From: a virus
Reading direction: 5' to 3' (one strand)
IMG/VR virus record: IMGVR_UViG_3300042453_002324
Span: 1 to 36,537 of that record
Length of the DNA stretch: 36,537 bases
Shown: piece after piece, positions 23,019 to 30,065 of the stretch
How the letters are laid out: every line of letters begins with the position of its first letter
How positions within the stretch are numbered: the stretch's first letter is position 1
Notes under the pieces: generated by a model
Told to the model about the DNA's origin: nothing
The model's input: only the letters and a program-made list of their open reading frames with translations
Databases searched by the model: none
Program-made: the position numbers and the translations under genes

Positions 23019-24607
23019 GAGTCCGCACTAGCCTCCGGCTCCGCCGTCATCGAGACCGCCAGACCGCAAACGGCCGCGACGATCCCGTCCGTTTTCTCTT
23101 GGCTTCGCCCTTTGTCGGGCTTCATGTTGCCCTGGTGATCCACGTACAGACAGACGTTCGAGGCCATCCATGCCATGACCGGAGACGGGCACCGGAACTT
23201 CCGCTCGTGGATCATCACCTCGAGCAGTTTGCTAGGCGCCGTCATGCGGCCAACCGACTGTCCGATAGCGTGCACTTCCAGCCCTGATCGTTGAAGTTGC
23301 GTGGCAACGCTGCCCAAGTTCCACGGGTCGGCGCCAACGCCTCGGCACTGATGTTTCTGCGAGTAGGCAATGAGATCGGCCGCGACCTGGTCGTGGTCGA
23401 GACGCACGCCCGGCGTGGTCTTGATCCATCCTTCCGCGATCCACTGGCGCAGCGGAACGCGTGCTTCCTTCTCGCGCTCGGTGACGTTCTCCTCCGGCAT
23501 CCAGAACATCGCCTCGGCGTCGTAGCCGCCCTGGCCGTCGGGGAAGAGCGCGACCGCTGCCGTCAGGTCGAGGTGGTCTGCTAGGTCAAGGCCGATGAAG
23601 CACGACCGGCCCTCCAGCGGTTGCGGTGGCGGCGCAACGCACGGGGCGTAGGCCTCGGGCGTGAACCACCGATTGTCCGGCGTGGTCCAGACGTTGAGCG
23701 AGTAGCGGAGCCAGCGCGACCGTTTGACAGGGTTGGTCAAGGAGTCCTGCCAGTCGGCCCGGAACTCCTCCTCTGGGAACGTGATCCCCATTGACGGGTT
23801 TGCCTTGCGCCAGACTTCTGGATCGTCAAAGTCATCGTCGGGCTTCGCCGCGTAGATCAGGCCGAAGAACGTCGGGTTGGCCGCTGGGTTGTTCATGGAC
23901 AACTCGGCATCCTGCCACCACTGGTATCCGGGGCCTTTGCGGTCGTCGCCGGCCGTGCTGATCGCGAGCACCAGGCCGTTGGGGGTGGCACGTGTCGCGT
24001 AGGTCAACGCAGAGACGAGCTCGTCGGTACGGTGGGCGTGGATCTCGTCGATGATCACGCTGCCGTTCAAGCCTTCGTTCCGCCATGCGTCAGCCGAGAG
24101 ACAACGCAGAATATTCCCGTGTTTGCGGTTGCGAATAATGCTCTTTGAGTCAATCACCTCGAGCACCTTTGACAAAGGCGACGACTCCACAGACCGCTTG
24201 AGCATCCGGAACAAGATTCTGGCTTGCTCGCGGTCCACGGCCGCCGGGTAGACGTCGGCGTATGGCAGGTGAGACGTCAGCAGGTACTGGGCAAGCTGCG
24301 ACATCAGGAACGTCTTCGCGTTCTTCTTTGGGACAAACACGGCGCCGCGCCGGTAGCGGAGCCGGCCGTCTGGACGCTTCCACCCAAACAAGGGCGCGAT
24401 CACGTTGTCGCGGTGCCACGGGATGATCTTCACCGGCTGCGGCGCGCCGCCATCCTGGCTCTGGAGCCGGCAGAACAGCTCAATGAAATCAGCCGGCCGC
24501 TTGGCAGCCTCGGCATCCCAGGTGTAGCCCGGCACGTACTCTGGCCGGTCGCTTCCCGGTTCAGCCGGTAAAGGCGCGGAGCGCGCGGTCTTCGTCCGTT
24601 TCGCCAT
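22997..24607 (-). CDS. terL: Terminase large subunit
   Basis: This 536-residue packaging ATPase/nuclease has a Walker A variant at 93-99 (VPKKNAKTFL), a Walker B at 184-188 (GSVIIDEIHAH) and coupling and nuclease motifs (AISTAGDDRKGPGYQWW; FIGLDLADHLDLTAAVALFP; CRGVGADPWNLG). This fits the Terminase_1/HK97-type family that packages with cos ends, although headful packaging cannot be excluded. The frame overlaps the small terminase by 47 bases. Confidence 0.92.
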   Translation of the reverse strand: MAKRTKTARSAPLPAEPGSDRPEYVPGYTWDAEAAKRPADFIELFCRLQSQDGGAPQPVKIIPWHRDNVIAPLFGWKRPDGRLRYRRGAVFVPKKNAKTFLMSQLAQYLLTSHLPYADVYPAAVDREQARILFRMLKRSVESSPLSKVLEVIDSKSIIRNRKHGNILRCLSADAWRNEGLNGSVIIDEIHAHRTDELVSALTYATRATPNGLVLAISTAGDDRKGPGYQWWQDAELSMNNPAANPTFFGLIYAAKPDDDFDDPEVWRKANPSMGITFPEEEFRADWQDSLTNPVKRSRWLRYSLNVWTTPDNRWFTPEAYAPCVAPPPQPLEGRSCFIGLDLADHLDLTAAVALFPDGQGGYDAEAMFWMPEENVTEREKEARVPLRQWIAEGWIKTTPGVRLDHDQVAADLIAYSQKHQCRGVGADPWNLGSVATQLQRSGLEVHAIGQSVGRMTAPSKLLEVMIHERKFRCPSPVMAWMASNVCLYVDHQGNMKPDKGRSQEKTDGIVAAVCGLAVSMTAEPEASADSWQIIEL

Positions 24608-25040
24608 CCGAAGTTGTAATTCCTGTTCTGGCCGATGGTGTTAGCCCGTACTCTTGTTCAATCCGCAGCATGGACGCGGCCAACTTCACAAACATCGTGG
24701 CCGCCGGCGACGACTGCATGTATCGGACCTTTCCGTCCTTGTCTCGCAGCACCAGCACATCCAGGCCTCGCCGCATCTGCTCAAGGTACTTCACCCACTG
24801 CTCGTACATCGTGCAGTACCTGGCAATCGCCTCGACGTCAGCCGGCGTTATGCACCGCATGGCCTGGAGCTTCGGAACCACTTCGTCCCACTTGGCACGG
24901 GACACGCCCACAACCCACTCAGGCGGCTCAATTGCGCCAGATTCCGGCACAGGCTCGCGGTCATTTAGCGGCCTTTTTCCTGGGTTTCCCCTCGCAATCC
25001 TGATGCTGCTCGGCTGCGGCCTCGGTCCTCGCTTGCCCAT
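24561..25040 (-). CDS. Terminase small subunit, P27 family
   Basis: This 159-residue protein begins 'MGKRGPRPQPSSIRIARGNP', the typical P27-family start, and then 'KWDEVVPKLQAMRCITPADV', 'YCTMYEQWVKYLEQ' and 'MFVKLAASMLRIEQEYGL'. It should bind the packaging site and recruit the large subunit. The start lies 80 bases inside the end of the methyltransferase frame, but the family start decides it. Confidence 0.9.
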   Translation of the reverse strand: MGKRGPRPQPSSIRIARGNPGKRPLNDREPVPESGAIEPPEWVVGVSRAKWDEVVPKLQAMRCITPADVEAIARYCTMYEQWVKYLEQMRRGLDVLVLRDKDGKVRYMQSSPAATMFVKLAASMLRIEQEYGLTPSARTGITTSDGETDEDRALRAFTG

Positions 25041-26106
25041 TGGTTTGCTCCCTTTTCAGCCATTGGTCAATCACTGCCTTGGCTACGCATTCAGTCATTC
25101 GCGGCGGAACGCTCATCCCGACCATGTATTTGCCGATCTTTTCGTCTTTAGCCACGTAGTCGTCCGGAAAAGACCCCAGGCGTTTCCACTCGCGGAACGT
25201 CAGACGGCGGCACTGGTCCCAGTGGGTGAACAGAGTGTGGTTAGAAGACAGCGTCGGCGCTGCATCATTTCCGTTTAGTCTCACGTGCTGAAACAACGAC
25301 TGCCGCCCCTCTCTCCGCTGGACTGCTTCCGTGTAGCTCTTGCCCCTTGGAGTAAGCCGCCACCACTTCAAGTCCGAGGCAGCCGGCCCATTGTCCCGCA
25401 TTTCATCCTTGGAAAGTTCTTGGATGTCTGCCGTTGCTTCAGCCGCTGTTATCACCCTTCCAGCCGGAGCCAGGACGAGCGGCGCACACTTTAAGTCTGC
25501 CCTAGCAGCACAGAAAAAGACGCGCTCCCTCTTCTGCGGCACTCCGCACCTGGCAGCATTCACTAGGAACACCTGCGGCCAGTAGCCAATCTCTCGCAGC
25601 CTGTCGCAGACTGCCTTCGTGTATCCCTTGGCATTGCCAACCAACATGCCCTTCACGTTCTCAGCAATCACAACACGCGGCTTGAGCTTTTCCGCCAGGT
25701 TGAGGAAGTCAAAGAACAGGTCAGATAACACCTGCTTCGCCTGTCCTTCGCGAAAGTGCTTTTCTTTGCCCCAGGATTTTTCTCTGCTCCCTGCCATGCT
25801 GAATGTCGAGCAGGGCGGCGATCCATCCAAGATGTCTAGGTCGTGCAGCTCTTCCGGCAGCGCTTCCCCAATCAGCTCGCCTATAGGGCACCTGTAGAAC
25901 AACTTGGGCGCTAGGTTTTTCCTGTAGTGCCACTCCATTTCCGGGTCTATGTCATTTGCAGCCACTACATCACACCCAGCCAGCTTGTAGCCCATAGAAG
26001 ACCCGCCACCGCAGGAGAACGTGGTCATGACGCGCACGCCACGCCGCTGCACTTCATGCAGTTGATCAAGAGTCCACGCACACGCAGGCTTGGTTTTACT
26101 TGCCAT
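24961..26106 (-). CDS. DNA (cytosine-5) methyltransferase
   Basis: This 381-residue protein shows C5-methyltransferase motifs: motif I at 27-43 (TTFSCGGGSSMGYKLAG), motif IV with catalytic Cys99 in GSPPCSTFS, motif VI ENV at 150-152, and motif VIII QKRER at 191-195. Motif IV reads PCS instead of the usual PCQ. Later, 'RRLTFREWKRLGSFPDDY' and 'YMVGMSVPPRMTECVAKAV' match motif IX/X-type regions. It methylates a DNA site that cannot be read from sequence. No restriction partner is adjacent, so it may protect phage DNA or mark it for regulation. It overlaps the ParB-like gene by 11 bases. Confidence 0.88.
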   Translation of the reverse strand: MASKTKPACAWTLDQLHEVQRRGVRVMTTFSCGGGSSMGYKLAGCDVVAANDIDPEMEWHYRKNLAPKLFYRCPIGELIGEALPEELHDLDILDGSPPCSTFSMAGSREKSWGKEKHFREGQAKQVLSDLFFDFLNLAEKLKPRVVIAENVKGMLVGNAKGYTKAVCDRLREIGYWPQVFLVNAARCGVPQKRERVFFCAARADLKCAPLVLAPAGRVITAAEATADIQELSKDEMRDNGPAASDLKWWRLTPRGKSYTEAVQRREGRQSLFQHVRLNGNDAAPTLSSNHTLFTHWDQCRRLTFREWKRLGSFPDDYVAKDEKIGKYMVGMSVPPRMTECVAKAVIDQWLKREQTNGQARTEAAAEQHQDCEGKPRKKAAK

Positions 26107-26614
26107 CAAATTGAAACCCACACTCCGGACAGCAGTGCTCCATCTCCATCGCAGAGACATCAACCTCTCGCGATCCGGTGGCAGTGTCAGTTTTCTCCTG
26201 CTTGTAGATGCCAGCCGCGTCGCCCATTTCAACAAACATTTCACTAAGGGCTTCGCTTGCAGCCTCCACGCTCTCTAGCAACTGCTTGAGGGCTGCCGTG
26301 TCTGTGTCTGCCATTGCAGACAGCGGGTCTAGCGACAGCAGGAGCTTGTCTGCCTCGGCCTCGTTCACGTCAAGGACCAGAACCGGCACGTGTTGTTCCG
26401 GTGTTGTTTCTGCCCGAAGATGGCCATCCACAAGCATCAGCCGCCCGTCCTTCAGCCTCCTGGCTAAGACCGCGTCCGCATAGCCAACCTCAGCCAGAAT
26501 TCCCTTGATCGCTGCCTTCTGCTTCTCTGGATGCACTCGCCAGTTCTTTGGATTCGGGACAAGATCGGCGGCTCGCACTCGCTCAAGTGCCACAATTCGA
26601 TCACGTATCTTCAT
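26096..26614 (-). CDS. ParB-like nuclease-fold protein with C-terminal zinc ribbon (second copy)
   Basis: This 172-residue protein has the ParB N-terminal domain signature: 'VRAADLVPNPKNWRVHPEKQ', 'ILAEVGYADAVLARRL', 'LMLVDGHLRAETTP' and 'VPVLVLDVNEAEADKLLL'. The G-H-x-R box is present. The last residues (EHCCPECGFQFDGK) form a small Cys ribbon. It is a close paralogue of the gene upstream, which it overlaps by 14 bases. ParB-fold proteins in phages can act as nucleases, as NTP-dependent DNA clamps, or with a methyltransferase; no clear choice is possible. The methyltransferase follows directly. Confidence 0.82.
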   Translation of the reverse strand: MKIRDRIVALERVRAADLVPNPKNWRVHPEKQKAAIKGILAEVGYADAVLARRLKDGRLMLVDGHLRAETTPEQHVPVLVLDVNEAEADKLLLSLDPLSAMADTDTAALKQLLESVEAASEALSEMFVEMGDAAGIYKQEKTDTATGSREVDVSAMEMEHCCPECGFQFDGK

Positions 26615-27137
26615 CTTCACCCTCGCTGTTGTTGTTATTCCATGCGTGCCCGCATCGTGGGCATGTGACCACCCCGTCCTCGGCCGCAGGGCCGTCGCTG
26701 TCTGCCTTGCCTGCTTCCTGTTCCACGTAGAGCTTGGCGTCTGCCGCCAGGTCGGCGTACATCTGCTGCAGCCCCTCGCTGCCTGTGTCAACCTCTCGGA
26801 GCAGGGCATCAAGGGCCGTTGAGTTGGTCTCGGCCAGGGCCGCCAGAGGGTCCAGCGACAGGAGCAGCTTGTCGGCCTCGGCCTGGTCAATGTCCAGGAC
26901 CAGAACCGGCACCTCCTGATCGGGCGTGGTCTCTGCCCGGAGGTGGCCGTCCACAAGCATCAGGGAGCCGTCTGGCAGCTCGCGGGCCAGGAGGGCGTCT
27001 GCGTAGCCAACCTCGGCCAGGATGCCACGCAGGGCGTCCTGCTGGGCCTTTGGATGGGTCCGCCAGTTCCTTGGGTTGGGCGTCAAATCCCCAGCCCGGA
27101 CGCGGCGTAGCTCTTTTACTCTGTCTCGGATTTGCAT
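26601..27137 (-). CDS. ParB-like nuclease-fold protein with C-terminal zinc ribbon (first copy)
   Basis: This 178-residue protein is the tandem partner of the 172-residue one downstream. It shares MQIRDRVKELRRVRAGDL, ILAEVGYADALLARELPDG, MLVDGHLRAETTPDQEVPVL and LLLSLDPLAALAET with small changes. It ends in a Cys motif (VTCPRCGHAWNN) followed by a Glu/Asp-rich tail. The start ATG is preceded by AGGGGGGG about eight bases upstream. The tandem copies look like a duplication that has since diverged. Confidence 0.82.
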   Translation of the reverse strand: MQIRDRVKELRRVRAGDLTPNPRNWRTHPKAQQDALRGILAEVGYADALLARELPDGSLMLVDGHLRAETTPDQEVPVLVLDIDQAEADKLLLSLDPLAALAETNSTALDALLREVDTGSEGLQQMYADLAADAKLYVEQEAGKADSDGPAAEDGVVTCPRCGHAWNNNNSEGEDEDT

Positions 27138-27246
27138 GAGTTATCCCCCCCTAGTGAAAACCTGCGGAAATTCGTGCGGAGGGGGCATGGGGCTTTCCGT
27201 CGATGATCGTTTTGTCGACCACCCCCACCCCCCCCGGGGGGGTGCC
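27138..27246. other. GC-tract intergenic region, cos candidate
   Basis: This 109-base gap between the HNH nuclease and the ParB genes contains a run of eight C directly followed by seven G (27228-27242), within a CAC...GTG-flanked near-palindrome. It is one of the longest intergenic gaps in this half of the genome and lies next to an HNH nuclease gene. In HNH-terminase phages the cos site is often near such a gene, so this is a candidate packaging site. It could equally be a hairpin affecting expression of the ParB genes. Confidence 0.3.
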
Positions 27247-27555
27247 TCACGCGTAGCCTTTGCGTCGTTGTTCGTCACGCGTTTTCCTTCCGTGGCATGA
27301 GCTGCACAGAACCTGCAGATTCAGATCCGCATCGGTGCCGTTGTCTTCGAGCGGCACGATGTGATCGACGTGTGCGTCCTTGCCGTAGCACACTTCGTTG
27401 CACGCTCTGCACGTGAACGCATCGCGCACAAGAATGCGTTGACGCTTCGCAGTCCAGTCCGCGGAAAGGTAGTGCGCTCGCTCCTTCGCTGGCTTCATGC
27501 CGCGCTGGTGCGGTGGTCTCCATCGTGGAATGGCATCAGGCATACGTGTATTCAA
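27247..27555 (-). CDS. HNH endonuclease
   Basis: This 102-residue protein carries a complete HNH zinc-finger nuclease motif: CRACNEVCYG, HVDHIVPLEDNGTDADLN and CSSCHGRKTRDEQ. The ligands CxxC and CxxC plus the H-N-H catalytic triad are in place. HNH nucleases near terminase genes support DNA packaging in HK97-like phages. Here the ParB and methyltransferase genes lie between it and the terminases. The ATG overlaps the stop of the preceding gene by four bases (ATGA). Confidence 0.88.
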   Translation of the reverse strand: MNTRMPDAIPRWRPPHQRGMKPAKERAHYLSADWTAKRQRILVRDAFTCRACNEVCYGKDAHVDHIVPLEDNGTDADLNLQVLCSSCHGRKTRDEQRRKGYA

Positions 27556-27848
27556 TCGAGATCGTCGGGGTCGTGGAACTTAGGCCGCATGATCAGCAGC
27601 CGACGCTGATCGCATTCGGCCCGCCTGATTGCGATCTCCTCTGGTGTCGGATCGACTGGCGGGCCGCGACGTCCTCCGCGGCCCTGCCCACGCCGCAGGT
27701 CTTTGATCTGGTCCTTCATGCGGGCATAGATCAGCGATGTACACACGCCAGCCACGAACGCCATCTCCGAGCTCGTGCCGCCTCTCGCGTATGTCTTGCG
27801 GACTGCCGCCTCCTGCTCTGGTGTCAGGAATTTCTTGCGGCACTGCAT
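27552..27848 (-). CDS. Small HTH-like DNA-binding protein
   Basis: This 98-residue protein has a helix-turn-helix-like stretch near residues 10-40 (EQEAAVRKTYARGGTSSEMA, then VAGVCTSLIYARM), in the style of homeodomain-like resolvase or transposase helices. The Arg/Gly-rich centre (LRRGQGRGGRRGPP) and an acidic end (HDPDDLD) follow. The ATG at 27848 overlaps the RusA stop (TGATG), which fixes the start. Function is probably DNA binding; the target is unknown. Confidence 0.55.
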   Translation of the reverse strand: MQCRKKFLTPEQEAAVRKTYARGGTSSEMAFVAGVCTSLIYARMKDQIKDLRRGQGRGGRRGPPVDPTPEEIAIRRAECDQRRLLIMRPKFHDPDDLD

Positions 27849-28270
27849 CACGCGTCCTCTCGGATGGTGATGATCGTGCGGGCCTGTTCGTTCCTCGCGG
27901 CAAACCGTTTGCGGCAATGCCAGTCGACGACCTGGTCGTCGTCAGGAAAGAACCCGCAGTCTTTGAGGGCATCGGCCACGCCCTTCTGAATGTTGTCGCC
28001 GTCTCCCACAGGCCAGAGCGGCGCCTTCGGGCTGAGTCCATTTTTTAGCCAGTGCGACTTTGGCCGCTCGAACACAGCAATGATCGAGAGCACGGTGGGC
28101 ACGCGCGGCATCTTCTGCCCGGACGCTTTGGCAGCGAGCTCAACGGCTCGCCTGTACGCATGAATCCGGTGCTTCTTCTCCGTGTATGCGTGGCCATGTC
28201 CGCCGCGTATTGTCACGCGGGCACGCGGCTGGGGCACTGGCTGCCCTGGCACCTCGAGCACGATGTCCAT
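27848..28270 (-). CDS. rusA: RusA-family Holliday junction resolvase
   Basis: This 140-residue protein is a RusA-type resolvase. It shows 'GQPVPQPRARVTIRG' at the N-terminus, Arg/Lys-rich helices, and the catalytic acid cluster 'GDGDNIQKGVADALKDCGFF', then 'DDDQVVDW' at residues 89-117. The D90/D92, D100 and D110-112 positions and K96 fit the family. The enzyme resolves four-way junctions arising during replication or recombination before packaging. The start is preceded by GGAGG six bases upstream. Confidence 0.9.
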   Translation of the reverse strand: MDIVLEVPGQPVPQPRARVTIRGGHGHAYTEKKHRIHAYRRAVELAAKASGQKMPRVPTVLSIIAVFERPKSHWLKNGLSPKAPLWPVGDGDNIQKGVADALKDCGFFPDDDQVVDWHCRKRFAARNEQARTIITIREDA

Positions 28271-28320
28271 TCGTCTCCTCCTTGAGACGTGGACAATGGT
28301 GCATATTCAATTACACGAGT

Positions 28321-28464
28321 CTAGCGCGCATTCCACGCCAACCCGACGTTCGCCAGGGCATAGCCCAGCCACGCCAACGCCATGCCCGGATCGCCCTTGC
28401 GGAACTGGTCAACGCCGACCATCAGGTAGACGAAGCCCACGCACAGGATAAGGGTAGAGCTCAT
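28321..28464 (-). CDS. Small two-helix membrane protein
   Basis: This 47-residue protein, MSSTLILCVGFVYLMVGVDQ..., has two hydrophobic segments separated by QFRKGDPG, then 'MALAWLGYALANVGLAW' and ends NAR. This layout recurs in small phage membrane proteins. Its ATG overlaps the stop of the upstream gene (ATGA). It ends about 50 bases before the RusA start. Function unknown. Confidence 0.65.
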   Translation of the reverse strand: MSSTLILCVGFVYLMVGVDQFRKGDPGMALAWLGYALANVGLAWNAR

Positions 28465-28724
28465 GGCAGCCTCGCTAGCAGGTTGCGGAGCGTGTCGGCG
28501 TCATGCGTGGCAACGCGGCCTGTTTCGACGGCAAACTCCAAGGCGTCGATCTCGGCTTCGGAAAGCCCCTCGCCTTTCGACGGTGGGCCATCTGTCTCCA
28601 CGCATGGTGGAGCAGTCTGTGTATTACCGGTGCCAGTAGCGGGTAGCGTCACGGGTTTATCAGTCCCGCCGCATCCGCTCCCGCGAGATAGGGCAGCGGC
28701 GGCGAAGTAGTCACGGTCAGTCAT
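28461..28724 (-). CDS. Small hypothetical protein, MTDRDYFAAAAL type
   Basis: This 87-residue protein begins MTDRDYFAAAALSRGSGCGG, continues through a Thr/Pro-rich linker (VTLPATGTGNTQTAPP), and ends in a helical 'AEIDALEFAVETGRVATHDA' segment. The opening and layout are common in small accessory proteins of planctomycete genomes and phages. No function is known. Its ATG overlaps the TGA of the preceding gene. A longer frame to 28823 lies over that gene and is rejected. Confidence 0.6.
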   Translation of the reverse strand: MTDRDYFAAAALSRGSGCGGTDKPVTLPATGTGNTQTAPPCVETDGPPSKGEGLSEAEIDALEFAVETGRVATHDADTLRNLLARLP

Positions 28725-29269
28725 TTCAGCCGCTCCAGCAACCCGCAAAGCGTGTCTTTGTATTTTTCGCGGTTGTGGCTCTGAGTCAATCTGGTCAGCG
28801 GCTTTCGCACTTCCGCAAACCACTCAATCGCCTCCCGCTCCTCGTCGGTGAGCGTGAAGTTCAGCGCGCAGTGCTGAGTCACCGTTCCGCGAACGTGCGG
28901 GCACACCGTTTCGCAGCCCTCTACTGCACCGTCTCGCAGTCGCTCGATTTCCTCGGCCATCACGATCCTCCGTCCGTTCTCGTCATTCACCGCACGAGCA
29001 GCTTCACTGCCGGTGGCACCCAGTGCTTCACCAGCTTGCCACTCAGTCCCAGCTCCCTGATCCTCCGTCGAACCCACGGGGAAGGGCGGAGGGAGTTCCT
29101 GCTGCAGCTTTCGTCCCACTTGCTCGGAGCCTGCGAGTCCTTGTCTCTGATCTTCAATTTCACGATGTGAATCCTTTCGCATCGATAGACCAACCAAAAT
29201 GCCCAGTACAAACGTCGCGCCCTGCACCACAAATCCAATCGTGATGCACACCAACTGCTCAATCGTCAT
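28721..29269 (-). CDS. Membrane-anchored hypothetical protein with possible internal start
   Basis: The 182-residue frame begins with a hydrophobic helix (LVCITIGFVVQGATFVLGIL), then has a charged stretch and a C-terminal domain (FTLTDEEREAIEWFAEV... LCGLLERLK) of a type seen in planctomycete accessory proteins. The ATG at 29269 overlaps the stop of the LexA-like gene. An internal ATG at 28960 has GGAGG six bases upstream and would give a 79-residue protein alone. Between about 29180 and 28987 the codon third positions in this frame have low GC, while another frame has high GC, so part of this frame may not be translated as one protein. Treat the long form as uncertain. Confidence 0.5.
   Translation of the reverse strand: MTIEQLVCITIGFVVQGATFVLGILVGLSMRKDSHREIEDQRQGLAGSEQVGRKLQQELPPPFPVGSTEDQGAGTEWQAGEALGATGSEAARAVNDENGRRIVMAEEIERLRDGAVEGCETVCPHVRGTVTQHCALNFTLTDEEREAIEWFAEVRKPLTRLTQSHNREKYKDTLCGLLERLK
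28987..29163 (-). CDS. Possible overlapping gene, 58 residues
   Basis: This frame lies inside 28721-29269 but is shifted. It reads V(M)KLKIRDKDSQAPSKWDES, then SLRPSPWVRRRIRELGL and ends PAVKLLVR. It has much higher GC at third codon positions than the covering frame and a GTG with AAGGA eight bases upstream. The downstream 79-residue frame restarts 26 bases later with a strong ribosome site. A likely arrangement is three short genes, membrane helix, this one and the restart, rather than one long one. No family is recognised. Confidence 0.4.
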   Translation of the reverse strand: MKLKIRDKDSQAPSKWDESCSRNSLRPSPWVRRRIRELGLSGKLVKHWVPPAVKLLVR

Positions 29270-29487
29270 GGGGTCACCTCAATCCCTCGGGTGGCATTCG
29301 GCTTGCGCCTGATCCAGCCTTTCTTCTCAAGGGCCTCGAGGTGGACCACCACCCCGTTTGGGCTCTTGATCGACATCGCCCTGGCGATCTCGCGCACGGT
29401 CGGCGAGTAGAGCTCCATGTGGGCTTTGATGAAGTCGTACGCTTGTTGCTGCCGCGCGGTGAGCGCGGCCTTCTCGGCCGTCGTCAT
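29266..29487 (-). CDS. LexA-type DNA-binding domain protein
   Basis: This 73-residue protein is a stand-alone winged-helix domain matching the N-terminus of LexA: 'LTARQQQAYDFIKAHME', 'SPTVREIARAMSIKSPNGVV' and 'HLEALEKKGWIRRKPNATRG'. The Ser/Lys self-cleaving peptidase that would follow in LexA is absent. It probably represses or regulates phage genes without SOS-linked cleavage. The start overlaps the stop of the winged-helix replication gene (ATGA). Confidence 0.85.
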   Translation of the reverse strand: MTTAEKAALTARQQQAYDFIKAHMELYSPTVREIARAMSIKSPNGVVVHLEALEKKGWIRRKPNATRGIEVTP

Positions 29488-30062
29488 GTCGTTACCTCCT
29501 GTGGTTTGGCGTTTCGGTCTTTCTCGTCGGAGGGCAGGAGCCCGTCAGGGCTTCCGCCCTCAACGGTTCCTTGAGGAACCTTGAGGACAATTGAGGAATA
29601 GGGGTCACACCCTGTGCGCGCGCCGGTCACCACTCGTGACCCCTGCGCACACACCCCGTGACCGGCGCGCACACCGGGGGTGACCGGGGCGCACACTGGG
29701 GGTGACCGGGGGGCGGTCACGGCTCGTGACCGGGGTGGTGACGAGCCGTCATCCCCCTCCTTGGGGATGCAGAACCTGTACCGCTGTCGCTTTCCGTGCT
29801 CAGCTCGGCCGACCTCAATGATGCCCTCTTCGACCAGTTGGGCGATACCGCGACGGACGGTGTTAGGGTGGACGCCGGCCATAGCCGCCGCGCCTCGCAT
29901 CGACATTCTGAATTGACAGGTCTTGTAGTCGGCCCAGCAAAGGGCAACGGCGAACACTAGTCGGCCCTCTGAGCGAAGACGCGCAAGTGCTCCACTGCGG
30001 ATGATCCGCTCGTGTCGCCTCCGCATTTCGCCTCTAGCGGGCTTTTCGCTTCCTTGCGTCAT
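29484..30062 (-). CDS. Winged-helix replication/regulatory protein containing iterons
   Basis: This 192-residue protein has a winged-helix domain at about residues 30-100 (LVFAVALCWADYKTCQFRMS, AAAMAGVHPNTVRRGIAQLV, EEGIIEVGRAEHGKRQRYRF), as in phage replication initiators and helix-turn-helix regulators. The rest is low-complexity, rich in Pro, Arg, Gly and Val. This C-terminal coding region holds roughly 22-bp DNA repeats (29635-29742). The next gene downstream on the minus strand is the LexA-like regulator; the DnaB-type helicase lies directly upstream. That is the usual order of an initiator next to its helicase, as in lambda O and P. Confidence 0.65.
   Translation of the reverse strand: MTQGSEKPARGEMRRRHERIIRSGALARLRSEGRLVFAVALCWADYKTCQFRMSMRGAAAMAGVHPNTVRRGIAQLVEEGIIEVGRAEHGKRQRYRFCIPKEGDDGSSPPRSRAVTAPRSPPVCAPVTPGVRAGHGVCAQGSRVVTGARTGCDPYSSIVLKVPQGTVEGGSPDGLLPSDEKDRNAKPQEVTT
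29635..29742. repeat. Iteron-like repeats, candidate replication origin
   Basis: On the plus strand GTGAC starts at 29636, 29659, 29680, 29702, 29726 and 29738, with spacings of 23, 21, 22, 24 and 12 bases. The first three are followed by GCGCACAC-type sequence, and the third fits TGACCGGGGCGCACAC closely. Inverted GTCAC copies occur at 29604, 29626 and 29716. The non-multiple-of-three spacing and non-repetitive peptide argue that the DNA itself is conserved. The repeats lie inside a DNA-binding protein gene, as with lambda ori in gene O. Confidence 0.6.
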
Positions 30063-30065
30063 TCA

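Noticed and set aside
28182-28710. Plus-strand frames across RusA and the small membrane gene
   Set aside because: They are shadows of minus-strand genes with clear ribosome sites and start-stop overlaps.
29600-29760. A CRISPR array
   Set aside because: The repeats are short and imperfect with no distinct spacers, lie in a coding region, and no cas gene is present.
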